64,000 bases of DNA from Phycisphaerae bacterium (GTDB lineage Bacteria; Planctomycetota; Phycisphaerae; Sedimentisphaerales; Anaerobacaceae): the NCBI GenBank assembly GCA_012744475.1, contig JAAYBV010000097.1, forward strand, positions 62,001 through 126,000, in the 5' to 3' direction. This document shows, in pieces, positions 32,223 to 41,772 of the stretch. Both the position numbers and the translations under genes were made by a program. How positions within the stretch are numbered: the first letter of the stretch is position 1; every line of letters begins with the position of its first letter. The notes under the pieces are model-generated. The model was not told the DNA's origin. It saw only the letters and a program-made list of their open reading frames with translations, and searched no databases.

Positions 32223-33928
32223 CGCAACAACGTCCCTATCGCCGTGGTCCCATATTCGCAGACATGTCCCCCCTCGTACATCGAGGGGCCGTTCCCCTGG
32301 ATCAGGTCCCAGAGATGGTAGATGTCGCTCTCGAGGAAGATGGTCCCGATCTTCTCATCGAACTGCGTTCCCAGCCCCTTGCGGATTTCCTCCAACGCGC
32401 AGTCCACGGTCATGGCGTCGCGATAGACCCGTTTGGACGTCATCGCGTCGAAGCTGTCGGCCAGGCCGAGAATCTTGGCCATGAGCGAAATCTGGTCGCC
32501 GACGAGACCGTCGGGATACCCCTTTCCATCCACGCGTTCATGGTGCTGAAGCACGCCGGGAACAATGTCGCGCATTTGCTTGATGCCGCGGAGAATTCCC
32601 GCCCCGATCGATGGATGACGCTGGATGATCTCGCGCTCCTCGGGCGTGAGCCTGCCGTTCTTGCGGAGCACGTTCTCGTCCACGCCGATCTTGCCGATGT
32701 CGTGCAGAAGGCCCGCCAGGTAAATTCGATGGATCTGCTCGTCGTCGAGCGGCTCCCGTTCCGCGACGCGTTCCGCCAGCCATCTCGAAATAATGGCCAC
32801 CCGCTCGGAGTGGCCACGGGTGTATTGGTCCTTGGCGTCGATGCTGTCCGTCAGGGCCTTCAAGGAACCGAGGAAGAGTTCCTTGAGATCATTGAAGAGA
32901 CGTCCGTTTTCGATGAACACGGCGCAGCCGCTCGCAACGGAGCCGAAGAGCTTCATGTCCGTGCTGTCGAAATCGGGCTTGTCGATGCGGTTGACCGCGA
33001 CCATGTATCCGATGATCGTCACAGCATTCTCGTCGCGCGCCGCCCGTCGCGAATGCTGCGGCTCCTTGGCACACAGCGGCACGGCGATGACGTTGCGAAT
33101 GCTCGCCGGCCACTCATACCGGAACGGCGTATCGACATCGCTGTCCAGCAGCGCCTCCTGCCCGCGGCGGATCTCTTCCGCCAGACGACTGTGCAGCAAG
33201 GCCGTCATGCGCGCGTCCAGATCGATCAGACCCGATCCGGCCGCCACCATGAATCGTTTTTCCCCCTCCACGATCCGCTCCAACACGACGGCGATCCCTT
33301 CAACGAGAACGATGTCCGTCAGGCTGTCACAGGCCAACTGGAGGAACGTACTGTCAGATTCGGTGAGCTTCATGTGCGTGCTGATCTTGTGCAGCAGCAC
33401 CAGCTCCTCGTACACCTGGGCCAGCTCCGTGCCCATCTTTTCCATCTGTTCGTCGCTGCGCGCGGACATCTGAAGATTCTGCGCCGCCAGCCGCAGCATC
33501 TCGCCGAGGCATGCCGCCGATATGGACGAATCCCCGGTTCTGCCCTCTTGCGCCGGGTCAGACGGCCGCTCGACGCAAGCCTCCGGGCCCTGATCGGCCA
33601 CGATCACGCCAGCCAGCCGGTGTTCAGCGGTTGCCACACGAGGCAAACACAACGGGACCGCCAGCAGCGTGCCCGCGTCGCAGAACTGCCACACGCGGCC
33701 CTCGCAGCTCTCGGCCGTGTGCCTGCCCAAAGCTTGCGAGACGGCGCGGGCCGCCTCCACAATCGCCTCCATGTCGCTGTCGAACTGCCCGGCGTTGTGC
33801 AGAACCACAATGCCGCCGCTGGGGTCTACCACGGCGAGATTCACGCCAAACCGCCCGATACGCTCCCCGAATCGCTCCAGATCGCGTCGTTGCTGGCAGG
33901 TCAGTCCTGGTGTCGTCGTATTCGGCAT
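32219..33928 (-). CDS. GAF-HD-GYP protein, probable c-di-GMP phosphodiesterase
   Basis: 569 residues. An N-terminal GAF-like region (about 15-120) and a coiled linker precede a second GAF (about 185-345). The HD-GYP domain (about 355-525) has LHDIGKIGVDENVL, HPSIGAGIL and HHERVDGKGYPDGL, with the metal and GYP residues intact. It should hydrolyse c-di-GMP to pGpG/GMP in response to ligand or protein signals. No membrane segment is seen. It is coupled to the STAS gene by a 4-nt overlap and lies 52 bp from the response regulator. Confidence 0.92.
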   Translation of the reverse strand: MPNTTTPGLTCQQRRDLERFGERIGRFGVNLAVVDPSGGIVVLHNAGQFDSDMEAIVEAARAVSQALGRHTAESCEGRVWQFCDAGTLLAVPLCLPRVATAEHRLAGVIVADQGPEACVERPSDPAQEGRTGDSSISAACLGEMLRLAAQNLQMSARSDEQMEKMGTELAQVYEELVLLHKISTHMKLTESDSTFLQLACDSLTDIVLVEGIAVVLERIVEGEKRFMVAAGSGLIDLDARMTALLHSRLAEEIRRGQEALLDSDVDTPFRYEWPASIRNVIAVPLCAKEPQHSRRAARDENAVTIIGYMVAVNRIDKPDFDSTDMKLFGSVASGCAVFIENGRLFNDLKELFLGSLKALTDSIDAKDQYTRGHSERVAIISRWLAERVAEREPLDDEQIHRIYLAGLLHDIGKIGVDENVLRKNGRLTPEEREIIQRHPSIGAGILRGIKQMRDIVPGVLQHHERVDGKGYPDGLVGDQISLMAKILGLADSFDAMTSKRVYRDAMTVDCALEEIRKGLGTQFDEKIGTIFLESDIYHLWDLIQGNGPSMYEGGHVCEYGTTAIGTLLR

Positions 33929-33980
33929 GGCCCTCTCAAGATCCTTCAGAACAGGCAGTGCTCCGGCAATCGCCTTCGGG

Positions 33981-34379
33981 TCAGTTCTTCACCGCCACCG
34001 CACGCTGATAGAGTATGTCCTCGATGGTCTTGAGCAACTCCTTGGGGCTGAACGGTTTGCTCAGGCACTCCTGCACGCCGAGCGAGTCCTGCATCTCCTG
34101 CGTGATCGCAAAGCTGCGCGCCGTCAGCAGGATCGTCGGAATGTGCATGGTGGCCTCGTTCTTCCGCAGCTTCTCGATCAGCTCGATTCCCGTGACGAAC
34201 GGCATCTGATAATCGGTCACGACGATGTCGGGGTGCTCGCTGCACGCGAGTTCATACGCCTCGGCGCCGTTGTTGGCCGCAATCACCTCGTACCCGTTGT
34301 TGCGCAACTTGATCGCGACGACGTGAATAATGTGAATCTCATCATCCGCAATCAGCACCTTCTTGCCTGTCATCTTCAT
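33981..34379 (-). CDS. single-domain response regulator
   Basis: 132 residues, only a receiver domain. KVLIADDEIHII carries the acidic pair, VVTDYQMPF the phosphoacceptor Asp, ILLTARSF the Thr/Ser switch and CLSKPFSPKEL the conserved Lys. There is no output domain, so it probably acts by protein contact, like CheY, possibly on the HD-GYP or pilus proteins. ATG 34379 or 34373 are both possible after GGAG; upstream TTG 34388 is less likely. The histidine kinase gene ends 56 bp upstream. Confidence 0.9.
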   Translation of the reverse strand: MKMTGKKVLIADDEIHIIHVVAIKLRNNGYEVIAANNGAEAYELACSEHPDIVVTDYQMPFVTGIELIEKLRKNEATMHIPTILLTARSFAITQEMQDSLGVQECLSKPFSPKELLKTIEDILYQRAVAVKN

Positions 34380-34435
34380 CCACTCCAAAACTGGGTTTCA
34401 GGAATCCCCCCCGTGAAGAGGCGCGAACTCCCCCG

Positions 34436-35884
34436 TTATCGGGCCGTGCCCGCCAGCTCGGCCGCCGCCAGAGGCAGTTCGAATCCGAACGTGCTTCCGA
34501 CGCCCACCTCGCTCGTAACGAACACACGACCGTCGTGTACTTTCTCGACGATTTGCTTGACGAGGTTCAGGCCAAGACCGGTCCCGCTGGCCTGCTTGTT
34601 GTTGGCGCGCACGCGATAGAACTTGTCGAACACGTGAGCGACCTCGTCGGCGGGAATGCCGACGCCGGTATCCGTAACGGTGACGCGGACCACCTCCTCC
34701 GTCTCGTTCACCTCCGTTTTGATCCGCACGGTCCCGCCGGGCGGAGTGTACTTGACCGCGTTGCTCAGCAGGTTCACGATCACCTGTGAGATCATGTCCT
34801 TGTCGGCCAGAACCTGGTCGTATACGATAGGGTTCTGTCCAACGACCGTGATCTTCTTCTCTTCCGCGAATCCCCGGATCATCTGCATCTGTTGTTCGAT
34901 CAGAATCGTCAGACTGACCGGCTCCTTCTGGACCTTGATCAGTCCCGACTCGATTCGTGACACGTTGAGAATGTCCTCGATCAGGCGGTTGAGCCGCTGC
35001 GCCTGAGTCTGAATGATCTCGTAGAATTCCTTGCGCGTCTGCTCGTCGTCCGCCTCTCCGTCGGCCAGCATCTCGGAGTAGGCCGTGATGGATGCCAGCG
35101 GCGTCTTCAACTCATGCGAGACGTGACTGACGAAATCGTTCTTCATCTGCGAGACTTCCTTCTCTCGCGTAATGTCATGCAACACCGCGACCACACCCGA
35201 GACCTGGTTTCGCTCGAAGACACAGGAGACAATCGTGTCGAACGTATGCGGACCCTCGGGCCGGGCGAACTGCATCTCTCGGCGCGTCGCCTCCGTGGCG
35301 CTCTGCCGGCTGGACTGAATCAACTGGACGAAATCCTCGTGTCCTGGGTTGATGCTCTCGGCGAGCGGTTTGTGGCGCGCCTGCTCCGGGTCAAACCCGA
35401 AGAGCCGGGCGGCGGCCGCGTTCGCCATCAGCAGCCGATCCGCCTCGTCCACCACCACCACGGCGTCGCGCAGGCTGTAGATAATGGCCTCGGTGTGCTG
35501 CTTCTGTCGATCGGCAAGCTGCGATCGAATGCGGAGATCCGTAAGCTCGGTCTCCAGCGTGCGAAGAGCCTCCTGCCCTTCCCGGAGGCGTGTCTGAACG
35601 GCCTGGGCCGCCCGCTCAATCGCCTGGAGATCCATCAGGCCGGCCGGGTCGCCGGAAAGCTGCCGGGCTATGGACGCGACCGTCCCGGCCAGCCGATGAT
35701 AGGCCAGACCCAGGAAGATCACGCCCACAGCCCCGATGCAGCAGGCAATAAGACGCCACGCAACGAGATGGTTGCGCCACCCTACTCCGATGCCAGAATG
35801 GAAAAGCCCAGTCAGGGCCGCGATGCACAGCGAGGCCATCACCATGGCAACCGCGGCCCAGACTAAGCGTCTTTGACGTCTCAC
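34436..35884 (-). CDS. membrane histidine kinase with PAS domain
   Basis: 482 residues. Two membrane helices (about 8-30 and 43-64) flank a very short outer loop. A coiled region, a PAS domain (about 130-245) and then HisKA with FVSHVSHELKTPLASI (phosphorylated His) follow. The HATPase domain shows N-box VIVNLLSNAVKYTP, DTGVGIP and GTGLGLNLV. The start is GTG 35884 with GGAGGAG 5 nt upstream. The small periplasmic region suggests sensing within the membrane or by PAS. Its likely partner is the adjacent receiver protein. Confidence 0.93.
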   Translation of the reverse strand: MRRQRRLVWAAVAMVMASLCIAALTGLFHSGIGVGWRNHLVAWRLIACCIGAVGVIFLGLAYHRLAGTVASIARQLSGDPAGLMDLQAIERAAQAVQTRLREGQEALRTLETELTDLRIRSQLADRQKQHTEAIIYSLRDAVVVVDEADRLLMANAAAARLFGFDPEQARHKPLAESINPGHEDFVQLIQSSRQSATEATRREMQFARPEGPHTFDTIVSCVFERNQVSGVVAVLHDITREKEVSQMKNDFVSHVSHELKTPLASITAYSEMLADGEADDEQTRKEFYEIIQTQAQRLNRLIEDILNVSRIESGLIKVQKEPVSLTILIEQQMQMIRGFAEEKKITVVGQNPIVYDQVLADKDMISQVIVNLLSNAVKYTPPGGTVRIKTEVNETEEVVRVTVTDTGVGIPADEVAHVFDKFYRVRANNKQASGTGLGLNLVKQIVEKVHDGRVFVTSEVGVGSTFGFELPLAAAELAGTAR

Positions 35885-35942
35885 AACAACTCCTCCGAAC
35901 CCGTGAACTACGGGTGTAACGTCCGATCATGGAAGCACGCGT

Positions 35943-37709
35943 TTAGCGTCTCTTCCAGTTCTTGGCCTCTTGCTGATCGATCGCCTGTTGAACGATACTG
36001 TCGATCCGCTCGAGTTCATCGGGATCGGTTTCGACGATAATCCGTTCCCTCAGCCGCAGCGCCTCCAGATACGACGGACGCATCATCAGCGCGACCTTGA
36101 CGTTGTACACGGCGCTGTCGACATCGCCTTCGAGATAGTATTTGGCCGCTCGCGCGTAGGCGTCCTCCGCCATGCGCGAACGATCGAGGGCCTGCAGGTT
36201 GTGCCTGGCGCCGTCCATCTTCAGCCGGATGTCGTCGGCGCGATCTGCGCCACCCGTCTCGGAAGGCTCTTCGATGATATGAGGCGTCAACATGATGATC
36301 ACCTCTTCGCGCCCAACTGTGTCCGTGGTACCGCGGAACGCGACGCCGATCAACGGCAGGTTGCCCAGCAGCGGCACCTGGTTTCGTGACGTATTCGTAT
36401 AGTCACGGAACAGGCCCCCAAGAATCACCGTCTCACCATCCTTGACGATCACATTGGTCCGGAGCTCCGTCGTCTGCTCTTGGGGAAGAGAGTTCAGAAT
36501 CTGTCCGTCACTGTCTTTCGGATAGATGTCCATCCGAATATAACCGTCGCTGCCGATGTACGGCCGGAAGATCAACTGCGTACCGGTATTCAAGAAGGCC
36601 ACCGACTGCGTGGTCGTGGTCTGGGTCTGGGTCGTCTGGTCCAGGTACCCCAGCTTCTTACCGATCAGCACAGAGCCTTCCTGCTTGTTGACCGCCAGGA
36701 TCTTCGGGTTGGCCAGCAGCGTCGTGTCCGTGACTTCTTCCAGAGCCGTGATAATGGCCTGGACGTTGTCAGACGAGAACCCTATCCTCAAGCCCGTTGC
36801 GCCACCCTCACTGGCCTTCGCCAGGAAGCCGGATGTCTGCCAAGGTGTGCCCTGGCCCCCGACGATACTGGCGGGATAGCCGGTAATGGCGACGCCGCTG
36901 AGGAGGTTCCAGTCCACGCCAAACTGCGTGGTATCTTTCAGCCGTGCAGCGAGGATCGTCGCTTCGACCAGCACCTGCTTGGGCCGAACGTCGATCTCCC
37001 GAATGACTGCTTCGGCCCGCTCGATGTTCTCCGGGAAGTCGAAGACCACGAGCATGTCATTGGCGGCCATTTTGTCGCCACCGCCACCACCGCTGAGAGA
37101 TCCACCCCCTGCGCCTGCGCTGCTGGCGGAGGAGATCTTCTCTTCGGCGGCCGTCGTCTTGGTGATCTGCGCGCTGGCGCTGAGCACCGGGCGGACCAGC
37201 TTTTCCGCCTCTTCGGCGGTCGTGTAGTACAGCGTGATCACCTTGTGGACCATCCGTTCGGGGTCTTCCTTGATCTTCTTGTGCTCGTCCTTGGTGCGAA
37301 TGTGAATCAGGTTGCCCTCCTGCACCGGGACGAACTTGTCGCCCAGCATGGCCGCCAGCGCCTGTTCAAACGTCACATCGCGCAGTTCCGGACAATTCAG
37401 GGGACCACTGACACTGGCCGAAGGAACAATGTTCTTGCGGCACAGCTTGGCCAGCAGACGCAGCCCATCCCGCACATCGCCGTCCTTCTTGAAGGCGATG
37501 AACTTGATGATGACTCCATCACCGGAGAAGTCCACCTGGGCCTGATCGGGTTCAACGGCCAGGGTGTCCATCGCCGCCTCAGAAGTCGCTGCCGGATCGC
37601 TCTCGGCAGCCGTCACCGGTCCGGCCAACAGAGCCAGCACCGCCATAACGCAAAGCCATCGGCCCCACCGGGCCTCCAAAGGTTTCACTGTTGTTCTGTC
37701 GTAGTACAT
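35943..37709 (-). CDS. gspD: secretin (GspD/PilQ family) outer-membrane channel
   Basis: 588 residues. A signal peptide (LCVMAVLALLAGPVTA, about 20-35) and an N-domain with the LRDVTFEQALAAML motif are followed by a Gly/Ser-rich low-complexity loop (about 200-220) and the secretin core. The core contains VLVEATILAARLKDTTQFGV and the C-terminal VPLLGNLPLIGVAFRGT with VIIMLTPHIIEEP. The last 100 residues are helical and TPR-like (YYLEGDVDSAVYNVKVALMM), a C-terminal extension beyond the secretin. AAGGAG lies 8 nt before the ATG. This is the exit pore for the locus. Confidence 0.93.
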   Translation of the reverse strand: MYYDRTTVKPLEARWGRWLCVMAVLALLAGPVTAAESDPAATSEAAMDTLAVEPDQAQVDFSGDGVIIKFIAFKKDGDVRDGLRLLAKLCRKNIVPSASVSGPLNCPELRDVTFEQALAAMLGDKFVPVQEGNLIHIRTKDEHKKIKEDPERMVHKVITLYYTTAEEAEKLVRPVLSASAQITKTTAAEEKISSASSAGAGGGSLSGGGGGDKMAANDMLVVFDFPENIERAEAVIREIDVRPKQVLVEATILAARLKDTTQFGVDWNLLSGVAITGYPASIVGGQGTPWQTSGFLAKASEGGATGLRIGFSSDNVQAIITALEEVTDTTLLANPKILAVNKQEGSVLIGKKLGYLDQTTQTQTTTTQSVAFLNTGTQLIFRPYIGSDGYIRMDIYPKDSDGQILNSLPQEQTTELRTNVIVKDGETVILGGLFRDYTNTSRNQVPLLGNLPLIGVAFRGTTDTVGREEVIIMLTPHIIEEPSETGGADRADDIRLKMDGARHNLQALDRSRMAEDAYARAAKYYLEGDVDSAVYNVKVALMMRPSYLEALRLRERIIVETDPDELERIDSIVQQAIDQQEAKNWKRR

Positions 37710-37778
37710 AGCGTTACTCCTTTTCTTTCACATCCTGCTTGACCGTACTGATTTCATTATCGTTCTAAGACAAAATCG

Positions 37779-38387
37779 TCACTTTCTTACGTCGGCGGGC
37801 GACGACAGCTTCAACGTCCACTGTCGGTCGCGGCATGTCACAAGCACGGCATCTTCTTTGATCTGTACTACTTCGAATACGTAGGCGTCGGAACCGTCCG
37901 AGAGAGCAATGGTGTCCCCGAGGCGCACCAGTCGATCGTTGACGAACGCCTGCGGGTCCGCGCTCCACAGCACGGCCTCCAGCCTGAGACTCTTGGCCAG
38001 TTTGTCGATCACGTCATTGGTTCTCTTCGATGCAACCGTTTGTACTTCTGTTTCAGAACCCGTGCTCTGTGGTTTGGACACACTGGAGAAACGGCTCCAG
38101 TCTTGCGTCGTGAAGAAATCTCTGTGGATGCGGTCGTTCCGCCCGGGCTCCAGCGGCAAATCGACGAGACGCACCGTGGGCGGTTGTTTCTGCGGTTCAT
38201 CGGTCGGCGGCGTCCCATCCGGCCTGGCTTCCGCCGCCCGGGGTTTCTGGCCGGTGAACACGCGGATCCACATCACGGCCATCACGATCACCAGGGCGAT
38301 CGCAAAGCCCGTCCTCCTGCCACCTCGGATCAGGTGGCTGGCCATCTGAGAAACCGAGCCCAACGTGTTGGTCGCATTACGCTTCAT
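37779..38387 (-). CDS. PilP/GspB-like inner-membrane linker protein
   Basis: 202 residues. A short cytoplasmic tail and one membrane helix (GFAIALVIVMAVMWIRVF) precede a Pro-rich disordered stretch. A C-terminal small beta domain follows (LEAVLWSADPQAFVNDRLVR, LGDTI, YVFEVVQIKEDAVLV), typical of GspB/GspC HR or PilP domains that bind the secretin. It overlaps the PilO-like gene by 11 nt and precedes the secretin gene, the position PilP occupies in pilMNOPQ operons. Sequence identity to either family looks weak; assignment is mainly by topology and position. Confidence 0.65.
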   Translation of the reverse strand: MKRNATNTLGSVSQMASHLIRGGRRTGFAIALVIVMAVMWIRVFTGQKPRAAEARPDGTPPTDEPQKQPPTVRLVDLPLEPGRNDRIHRDFFTTQDWSRFSSVSKPQSTGSETEVQTVASKRTNDVIDKLAKSLRLEAVLWSADPQAFVNDRLVRLGDTIALSDGSDAYVFEVVQIKEDAVLVTCRDRQWTLKLSSPADVRK

Positions 38388-38991
38388 CGTTCACGGCATC
38401 CGTTGTGTTCTGGCTCGCGGACAGATTTGCGTTCTGCGTCTTCCGCGTCCGATAGAAGATGACCGCGTCGGCGTCCATGGTCACACTGCCGGTGAAGGCC
38501 TTCGCATTGACCAACGTGGTCTTCTCAATTCGCACAAGCCGACCGAGATTCTGAAGGTCCTGAAAGAACCCGAAGATCCCATTCAGGTTGCCCACACACT
38601 TCATGTGGACGGGAATGCAGATCAGGTCATCGGAGATTCGTTCCTGACCGAGAACCACATCCTGGTCCGACAGGTTGTTCTTGGTCATGATCTGGGCGAT
38701 CTGCCCCAGAAACTGCCCCAAGGCGCTTTCGTAGGGAATCCAGTCTTCGTAGTTCCGGACGTACCGATCGGTCTCTCGGAGGCGTTCGGTCAGGGATGGC
38801 AGCACGTCGCTGTGCGCCTCGGCGGCAGCGATCAACTGCGTCCGGCGCGTCTTCGCTTCGACCAGAGATCGGAGTCTTTCACGCGACGGCAGATATCCGT
38901 ACAGCACAAAGTCCGCCAGGAACAGGCCGCCAATGGCGAAGACCCACAACTGCTGCCGGCTCAGCCAGGAATTGGATCGTTTCTCACTCAT
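38377..38991 (-). CDS. pilO: PilO-like inner-membrane assembly protein
   Basis: 204 residues from ATG 38991, which overlaps the PilN stop (ATGA). One N-terminal membrane helix (LWVFAIGGLFLADFVLYGYL), a coiled-coil segment and a C-terminal ferredoxin-like domain (CIPVHMKCVGNLNGIFGFFQ, NLGRLVRIEKTTLV) correspond to PilO/GspM. It would dimerise with PilN in the alignment subcomplex linking PilM to PilP and the secretin. Confidence 0.82.
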   Translation of the reverse strand: MSEKRSNSWLSRQQLWVFAIGGLFLADFVLYGYLPSRERLRSLVEAKTRRTQLIAAAEAHSDVLPSLTERLRETDRYVRNYEDWIPYESALGQFLGQIAQIMTKNNLSDQDVVLGQERISDDLICIPVHMKCVGNLNGIFGFFQDLQNLGRLVRIEKTTLVNAKAFTGSVTMDADAVIFYRTRKTQNANLSASQNTTDAVNDEA

Positions 38992-39713
38992 CGCTTGCCC
39001 TGTTCCTCGTAGTTGGCCAGGTAGCACGTGATCTCAAACTCCGTGACATTGACCGATCGCGCATCGGTCCGCTGGGGCTCGCTCTCATTCGCGTGCGAGG
39101 CCGCAGACACAGCGGCGCCGATCTGAATCGTGTTGTCGCGATACAGCGGGTGAACCTGCCGGAAATAGGGGGAATCGTCCAGCCGATGGACCAGGGCCGC
39201 GACCTCGGCCGAATCGGCCGCGATTCCCGCCAGGGCCACCCGAAACCGGACCTTGCCCAGAGAGGCTGCTTTTGCAGGCGCACGAGAGGCGCTGGCGCTG
39301 CGCACCGCGGCCGCGTCGCGTTCCGGCGTCTTTTCCTGGGCGGCCAAGGGCTCGGATATGAACTCCAGGCGGCTTAGAAGCACGCGGTCACTGATGATGT
39401 AGCTGATCTCCGCCAGCACCGCCGCCACGTCGATGCGCGCATCGACCTGCTCGACCGAAGCCACCTTGGCCCGGCGCGCTTCCAGTTGCTCGGTGACGGC
39501 GCCATACTCACGCAGCATGCCCTCGGCCCAGAACCGTCGGTCCTCGAGCCTGGCCAGGTCCGCGTTGGCTCTCGAAATCCTGTGCGTCGCGATCGCGTTG
39601 TATGTCACCAGGACCAGAAACAAGACCATCAGCGCGGCATACTGCCGGCGCATATGAAGCCGACGGCGCCTGCCTTCTTTGTGCCATTCTGGAAGAAAGT
39701 CGATCTCTTTCAC
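38988..39713 (-). CDS. pilN: PilN-like inner-membrane assembly protein
   Basis: 241 residues from GTG 39713 (TAGTG overlap with the PilM stop). The N-terminus VKEIDFLPEWHKEG matches the PilN I-N-L-L-P-type motif that binds PilM. A membrane helix (ALMVLFLVLVTYNAIA), a coiled coil and a C-terminal ferredoxin-like domain interrupted by a low-complexity insert (about 130-150) follow. It couples PilM in the cytoplasm to PilO in the periplasm. Confidence 0.82.
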   Translation of the reverse strand: MKEIDFLPEWHKEGRRRRLHMRRQYAALMVLFLVLVTYNAIATHRISRANADLARLEDRRFWAEGMLREYGAVTEQLEARRAKVASVEQVDARIDVAAVLAEISYIISDRVLLSRLEFISEPLAAQEKTPERDAAAVRSASASRAPAKAASLGKVRFRVALAGIAADSAEVAALVHRLDDSPYFRQVHPLYRDNTIQIGAAVSAASHANESEPQRTDARSVNVTEFEITCYLANYEEQGKR

Positions 39714-40861
39714 TATGGTGCACCTTCCAGTATGGATTCCAGTCCGACATCGGATTTCACCAGGGCCACCGTGGAGGCACCCCATCCTTTAAGGCTCAGT
39801 CCGACCGCCAGCGAGAAGTCCGCTGCCGGATGGAGGTCCTCCGTATTGGCCCCAATCGACGTGAGATCGAACCCGCGCAGCGGTTCGGCGATATCCGTCT
39901 CGATGGCCAAGTGATGTCTCATTACCGTGAGCAAGGCCTCCTCGTGGACACCACCTCCGGCCAGCAGAGCCCGCTCGACTCGTTTGCCTCGGAACGTCAC
40001 CGTGTAGTACCGAAGGCACAGCGAGATCTCTGCGGCCAGTTGCTCGGCCGTGCCGTGCAGCACGTCGGCAACGAGACGACGCGTCGCCGCATCGACCGAA
40101 TCGCTGGACGTCATCTTGCGGCGCAGAGACTCGGCGTCGGCCACAGAGATCGACAGCCGGGCCGCAATGTCTTCCGCGAACCGCGAGACCCCGAACGCCA
40201 TCTGTTTGACGAAGCAGATCTCACCGGCCCGCCCCAGGACGACGGTGGTGTACCGATGGCCGACGTCCAGAAACATGATCGTTCGTTCCTTGTCTTCCTG
40301 GCGCCGCAGCACCCGCTCGAAACACCGGAACAGGGCACAGGGCGATGCGTCGATGCCCACCGGCTGCAGGCCCACCTCTTCCACAAGGGCGATGTGCTCT
40401 CGAATCACCTCGTCGTCACCGGCGAACAGGATGTATTCGTTCTTGAGTTCATCCCCCTGCCGAACGCTGCCGGCCAGCACGTAGCTTACCGAGTCGATCT
40501 TCGGGTTCAGTGCGAATCGATGGGCGGCTTCTCTGCGAAGCGTCTGCTCCACGTCATCGCCCGGCGTCTCCGCCAGTCTCACGGATGTGATCTTCAGATC
40601 GTCCGCCGGCAGAGCCGTGACCACGTCGGGTCCCCTGAAGGCCCCCTCGGCCAGCAGGCGCCGGACGGCCGGAGCCACCCGACGTCGCCACGAGTCATCG
40701 TCGCTCGCCTCATTCGAACCGACGACGGCCCTTTCGGCCGCGAGCACCCGGACCCCGTCCTCGGATACCGCCAACTGGATCATCTTGACAACGTTGTGTC
40801 CGATATCCAGTCCGATGGGCAGGATCTTCTCTCTTCGATTCATCCAATGAGACAGTCGCAT
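39713..40861 (-). CDS. pilM: PilM-like actin-fold assembly protein
   Basis: 382 residues from ATG 40861; a TTG two codons upstream is the alternative. The actin-like ATP-binding segments are PIGLDIGHNVVKMIQLAV, the phosphate-2 strand TIMFLDVGHRYTTVVLG and the adenosine motif ALLAGGGVHEEAL. VVTALPADDLKITSVRL is typical of PilM. It is the cytoplasmic ring protein of type IV pilus-like systems and forms a tightly overlapping unit with pilN and pilO. Confidence 0.88.
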   Translation of the reverse strand: MRLSHWMNRREKILPIGLDIGHNVVKMIQLAVSEDGVRVLAAERAVVGSNEASDDDSWRRRVAPAVRRLLAEGAFRGPDVVTALPADDLKITSVRLAETPGDDVEQTLRREAAHRFALNPKIDSVSYVLAGSVRQGDELKNEYILFAGDDEVIREHIALVEEVGLQPVGIDASPCALFRCFERVLRRQEDKERTIMFLDVGHRYTTVVLGRAGEICFVKQMAFGVSRFAEDIAARLSISVADAESLRRKMTSSDSVDAATRRLVADVLHGTAEQLAAEISLCLRYYTVTFRGKRVERALLAGGGVHEEALLTVMRHHLAIETDIAEPLRGFDLTSIGANTEDLHPAADFSLAVGLSLKGWGASTVALVKSDVGLESILEGAP

Positions 40862-40871
40862 ATCCAAACAC

Positions 40872-41396
40872 TCACTCAGAAACGGAGATGAACCCCGTCA
40901 CAGGCTCGACCGTCACCGTCCGCGTGAAATCCCCGGCCTTCAGCACCACGGTTCCACCATTGTCCGGGCTGCCGAGCGAATCGAACTCCACGAAATCGTT
41001 GTTGGAAGCACCGAACGCGGCACTTTCGACCTTCACCTGGTCCAGTCTTCCATCCGTGGTGAAATTGACGATGTACCCATTCTCCTTCTGGGTCACCGGG
41101 TGCTTGATCACCGCACCGCTCTGGTCCTGAATCTCATACCGTTCGTTCGCCGGATCGAAGACAACCTTGTGCTTCTGGCCCCGGCTGATCGCCATGCTCC
41201 TGGCGTATTCGAGATCGGCTGCCACGATGCCGCCGGCGGCGCGCATCTGCGAACTCGCGGCCGAGGACATCATCGGCACCGCGATCGCCGCGGAGATCGC
41301 AAGAATCACGATGACGATCAACAGCTCGATCAGCGTGAATCCGGCACGAGACCTCACGGTCTGCCCAACAGATTGTGCTGTCGTATTCCTACACAT
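40872..41396 (-). CDS. minor pseudopilin, GspH/FimT-like
   Basis: 174 residues. The prepilin signal is a 17-residue basic leader followed by [20 protein letters not shown], with the conserved Gly at -1 and Glu at +5 for prepilin peptidase. The body (LEYARSMAISRGQKHKVVFD) resembles GspH/FimT minor pilins. ATG 41396 is preceded by GGAGGCAAGG. It is 10 bp upstream of pilM, so it is part of the same transcript. Confidence 0.87.
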   Translation of the reverse strand: MCRNTTAQSVGQTVRSRAGFTLIELLIVIVILAISAAIAVPMMSSAASSQMRAAGGIVAADLEYARSMAISRGQKHKVVFDPANERYEIQDQSGAVIKHPVTQKENGYIVNFTTDGRLDQVKVESAAFGASNNDFVEFDSLGSPDNGGTVVLKAGDFTRTVTVEPVTGFISVSE

Positions 41397-41772
41397 GGTC
41401 AACCTTGCCTCCGTTTCTCTTTCGGCCCGTCGGGAGCCGGGCTTAACCTGCGACTGGACCGACCTGCCGAGACACTCGGCGTTTGACATGGCCGGCGCCC
41501 AAGCGCTGCCGCGACCGCCGTCTGCCGGCAGACCAAGAGACCCCCGACAGACCCTACAGGCGTCAGGAACGCGACGCGACGCGGCCAACGTCCCGAAATA
41601 TGCCTCCTGGATCGCCATTCGTTCTTGTGTCAAACACGTGGCCTCGGCGGCGCCTTTGACGCACGACCATCTCCCGCGGGCGGCGGCGAGTCGCGTTTTT
41701 TTCCTCCGCGACGCGTTGGGACCGATAAACCGCTCTGTGTTTTGGGACCTGGCCATCTGCTCCGCCACCTCA
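41397..41772. other. non-coding stretch between pseudopilin genes
   Basis: About 376 bp. The GspH frame stays open upstream but has no starts with ribosome-binding sites and no domain, so it is read as non-coding. On the minus strand TTTGACAC occurs near 41629 without a matching -10. The segment before the GspH start has several GC-rich stems (CGCCGAG...CTCGGC, GCCCGGC...GACGGGC) and could be a structured leader, but no known riboswitch consensus was recognised. Confidence 0.4.

Noticed and set aside
41397-41560. c-di-GMP (GEMM) riboswitch before the GspH-like gene
   Set aside because: The leader has GC-rich stems, but the conserved GEMM core sequences and tetraloop-receptor are not present.
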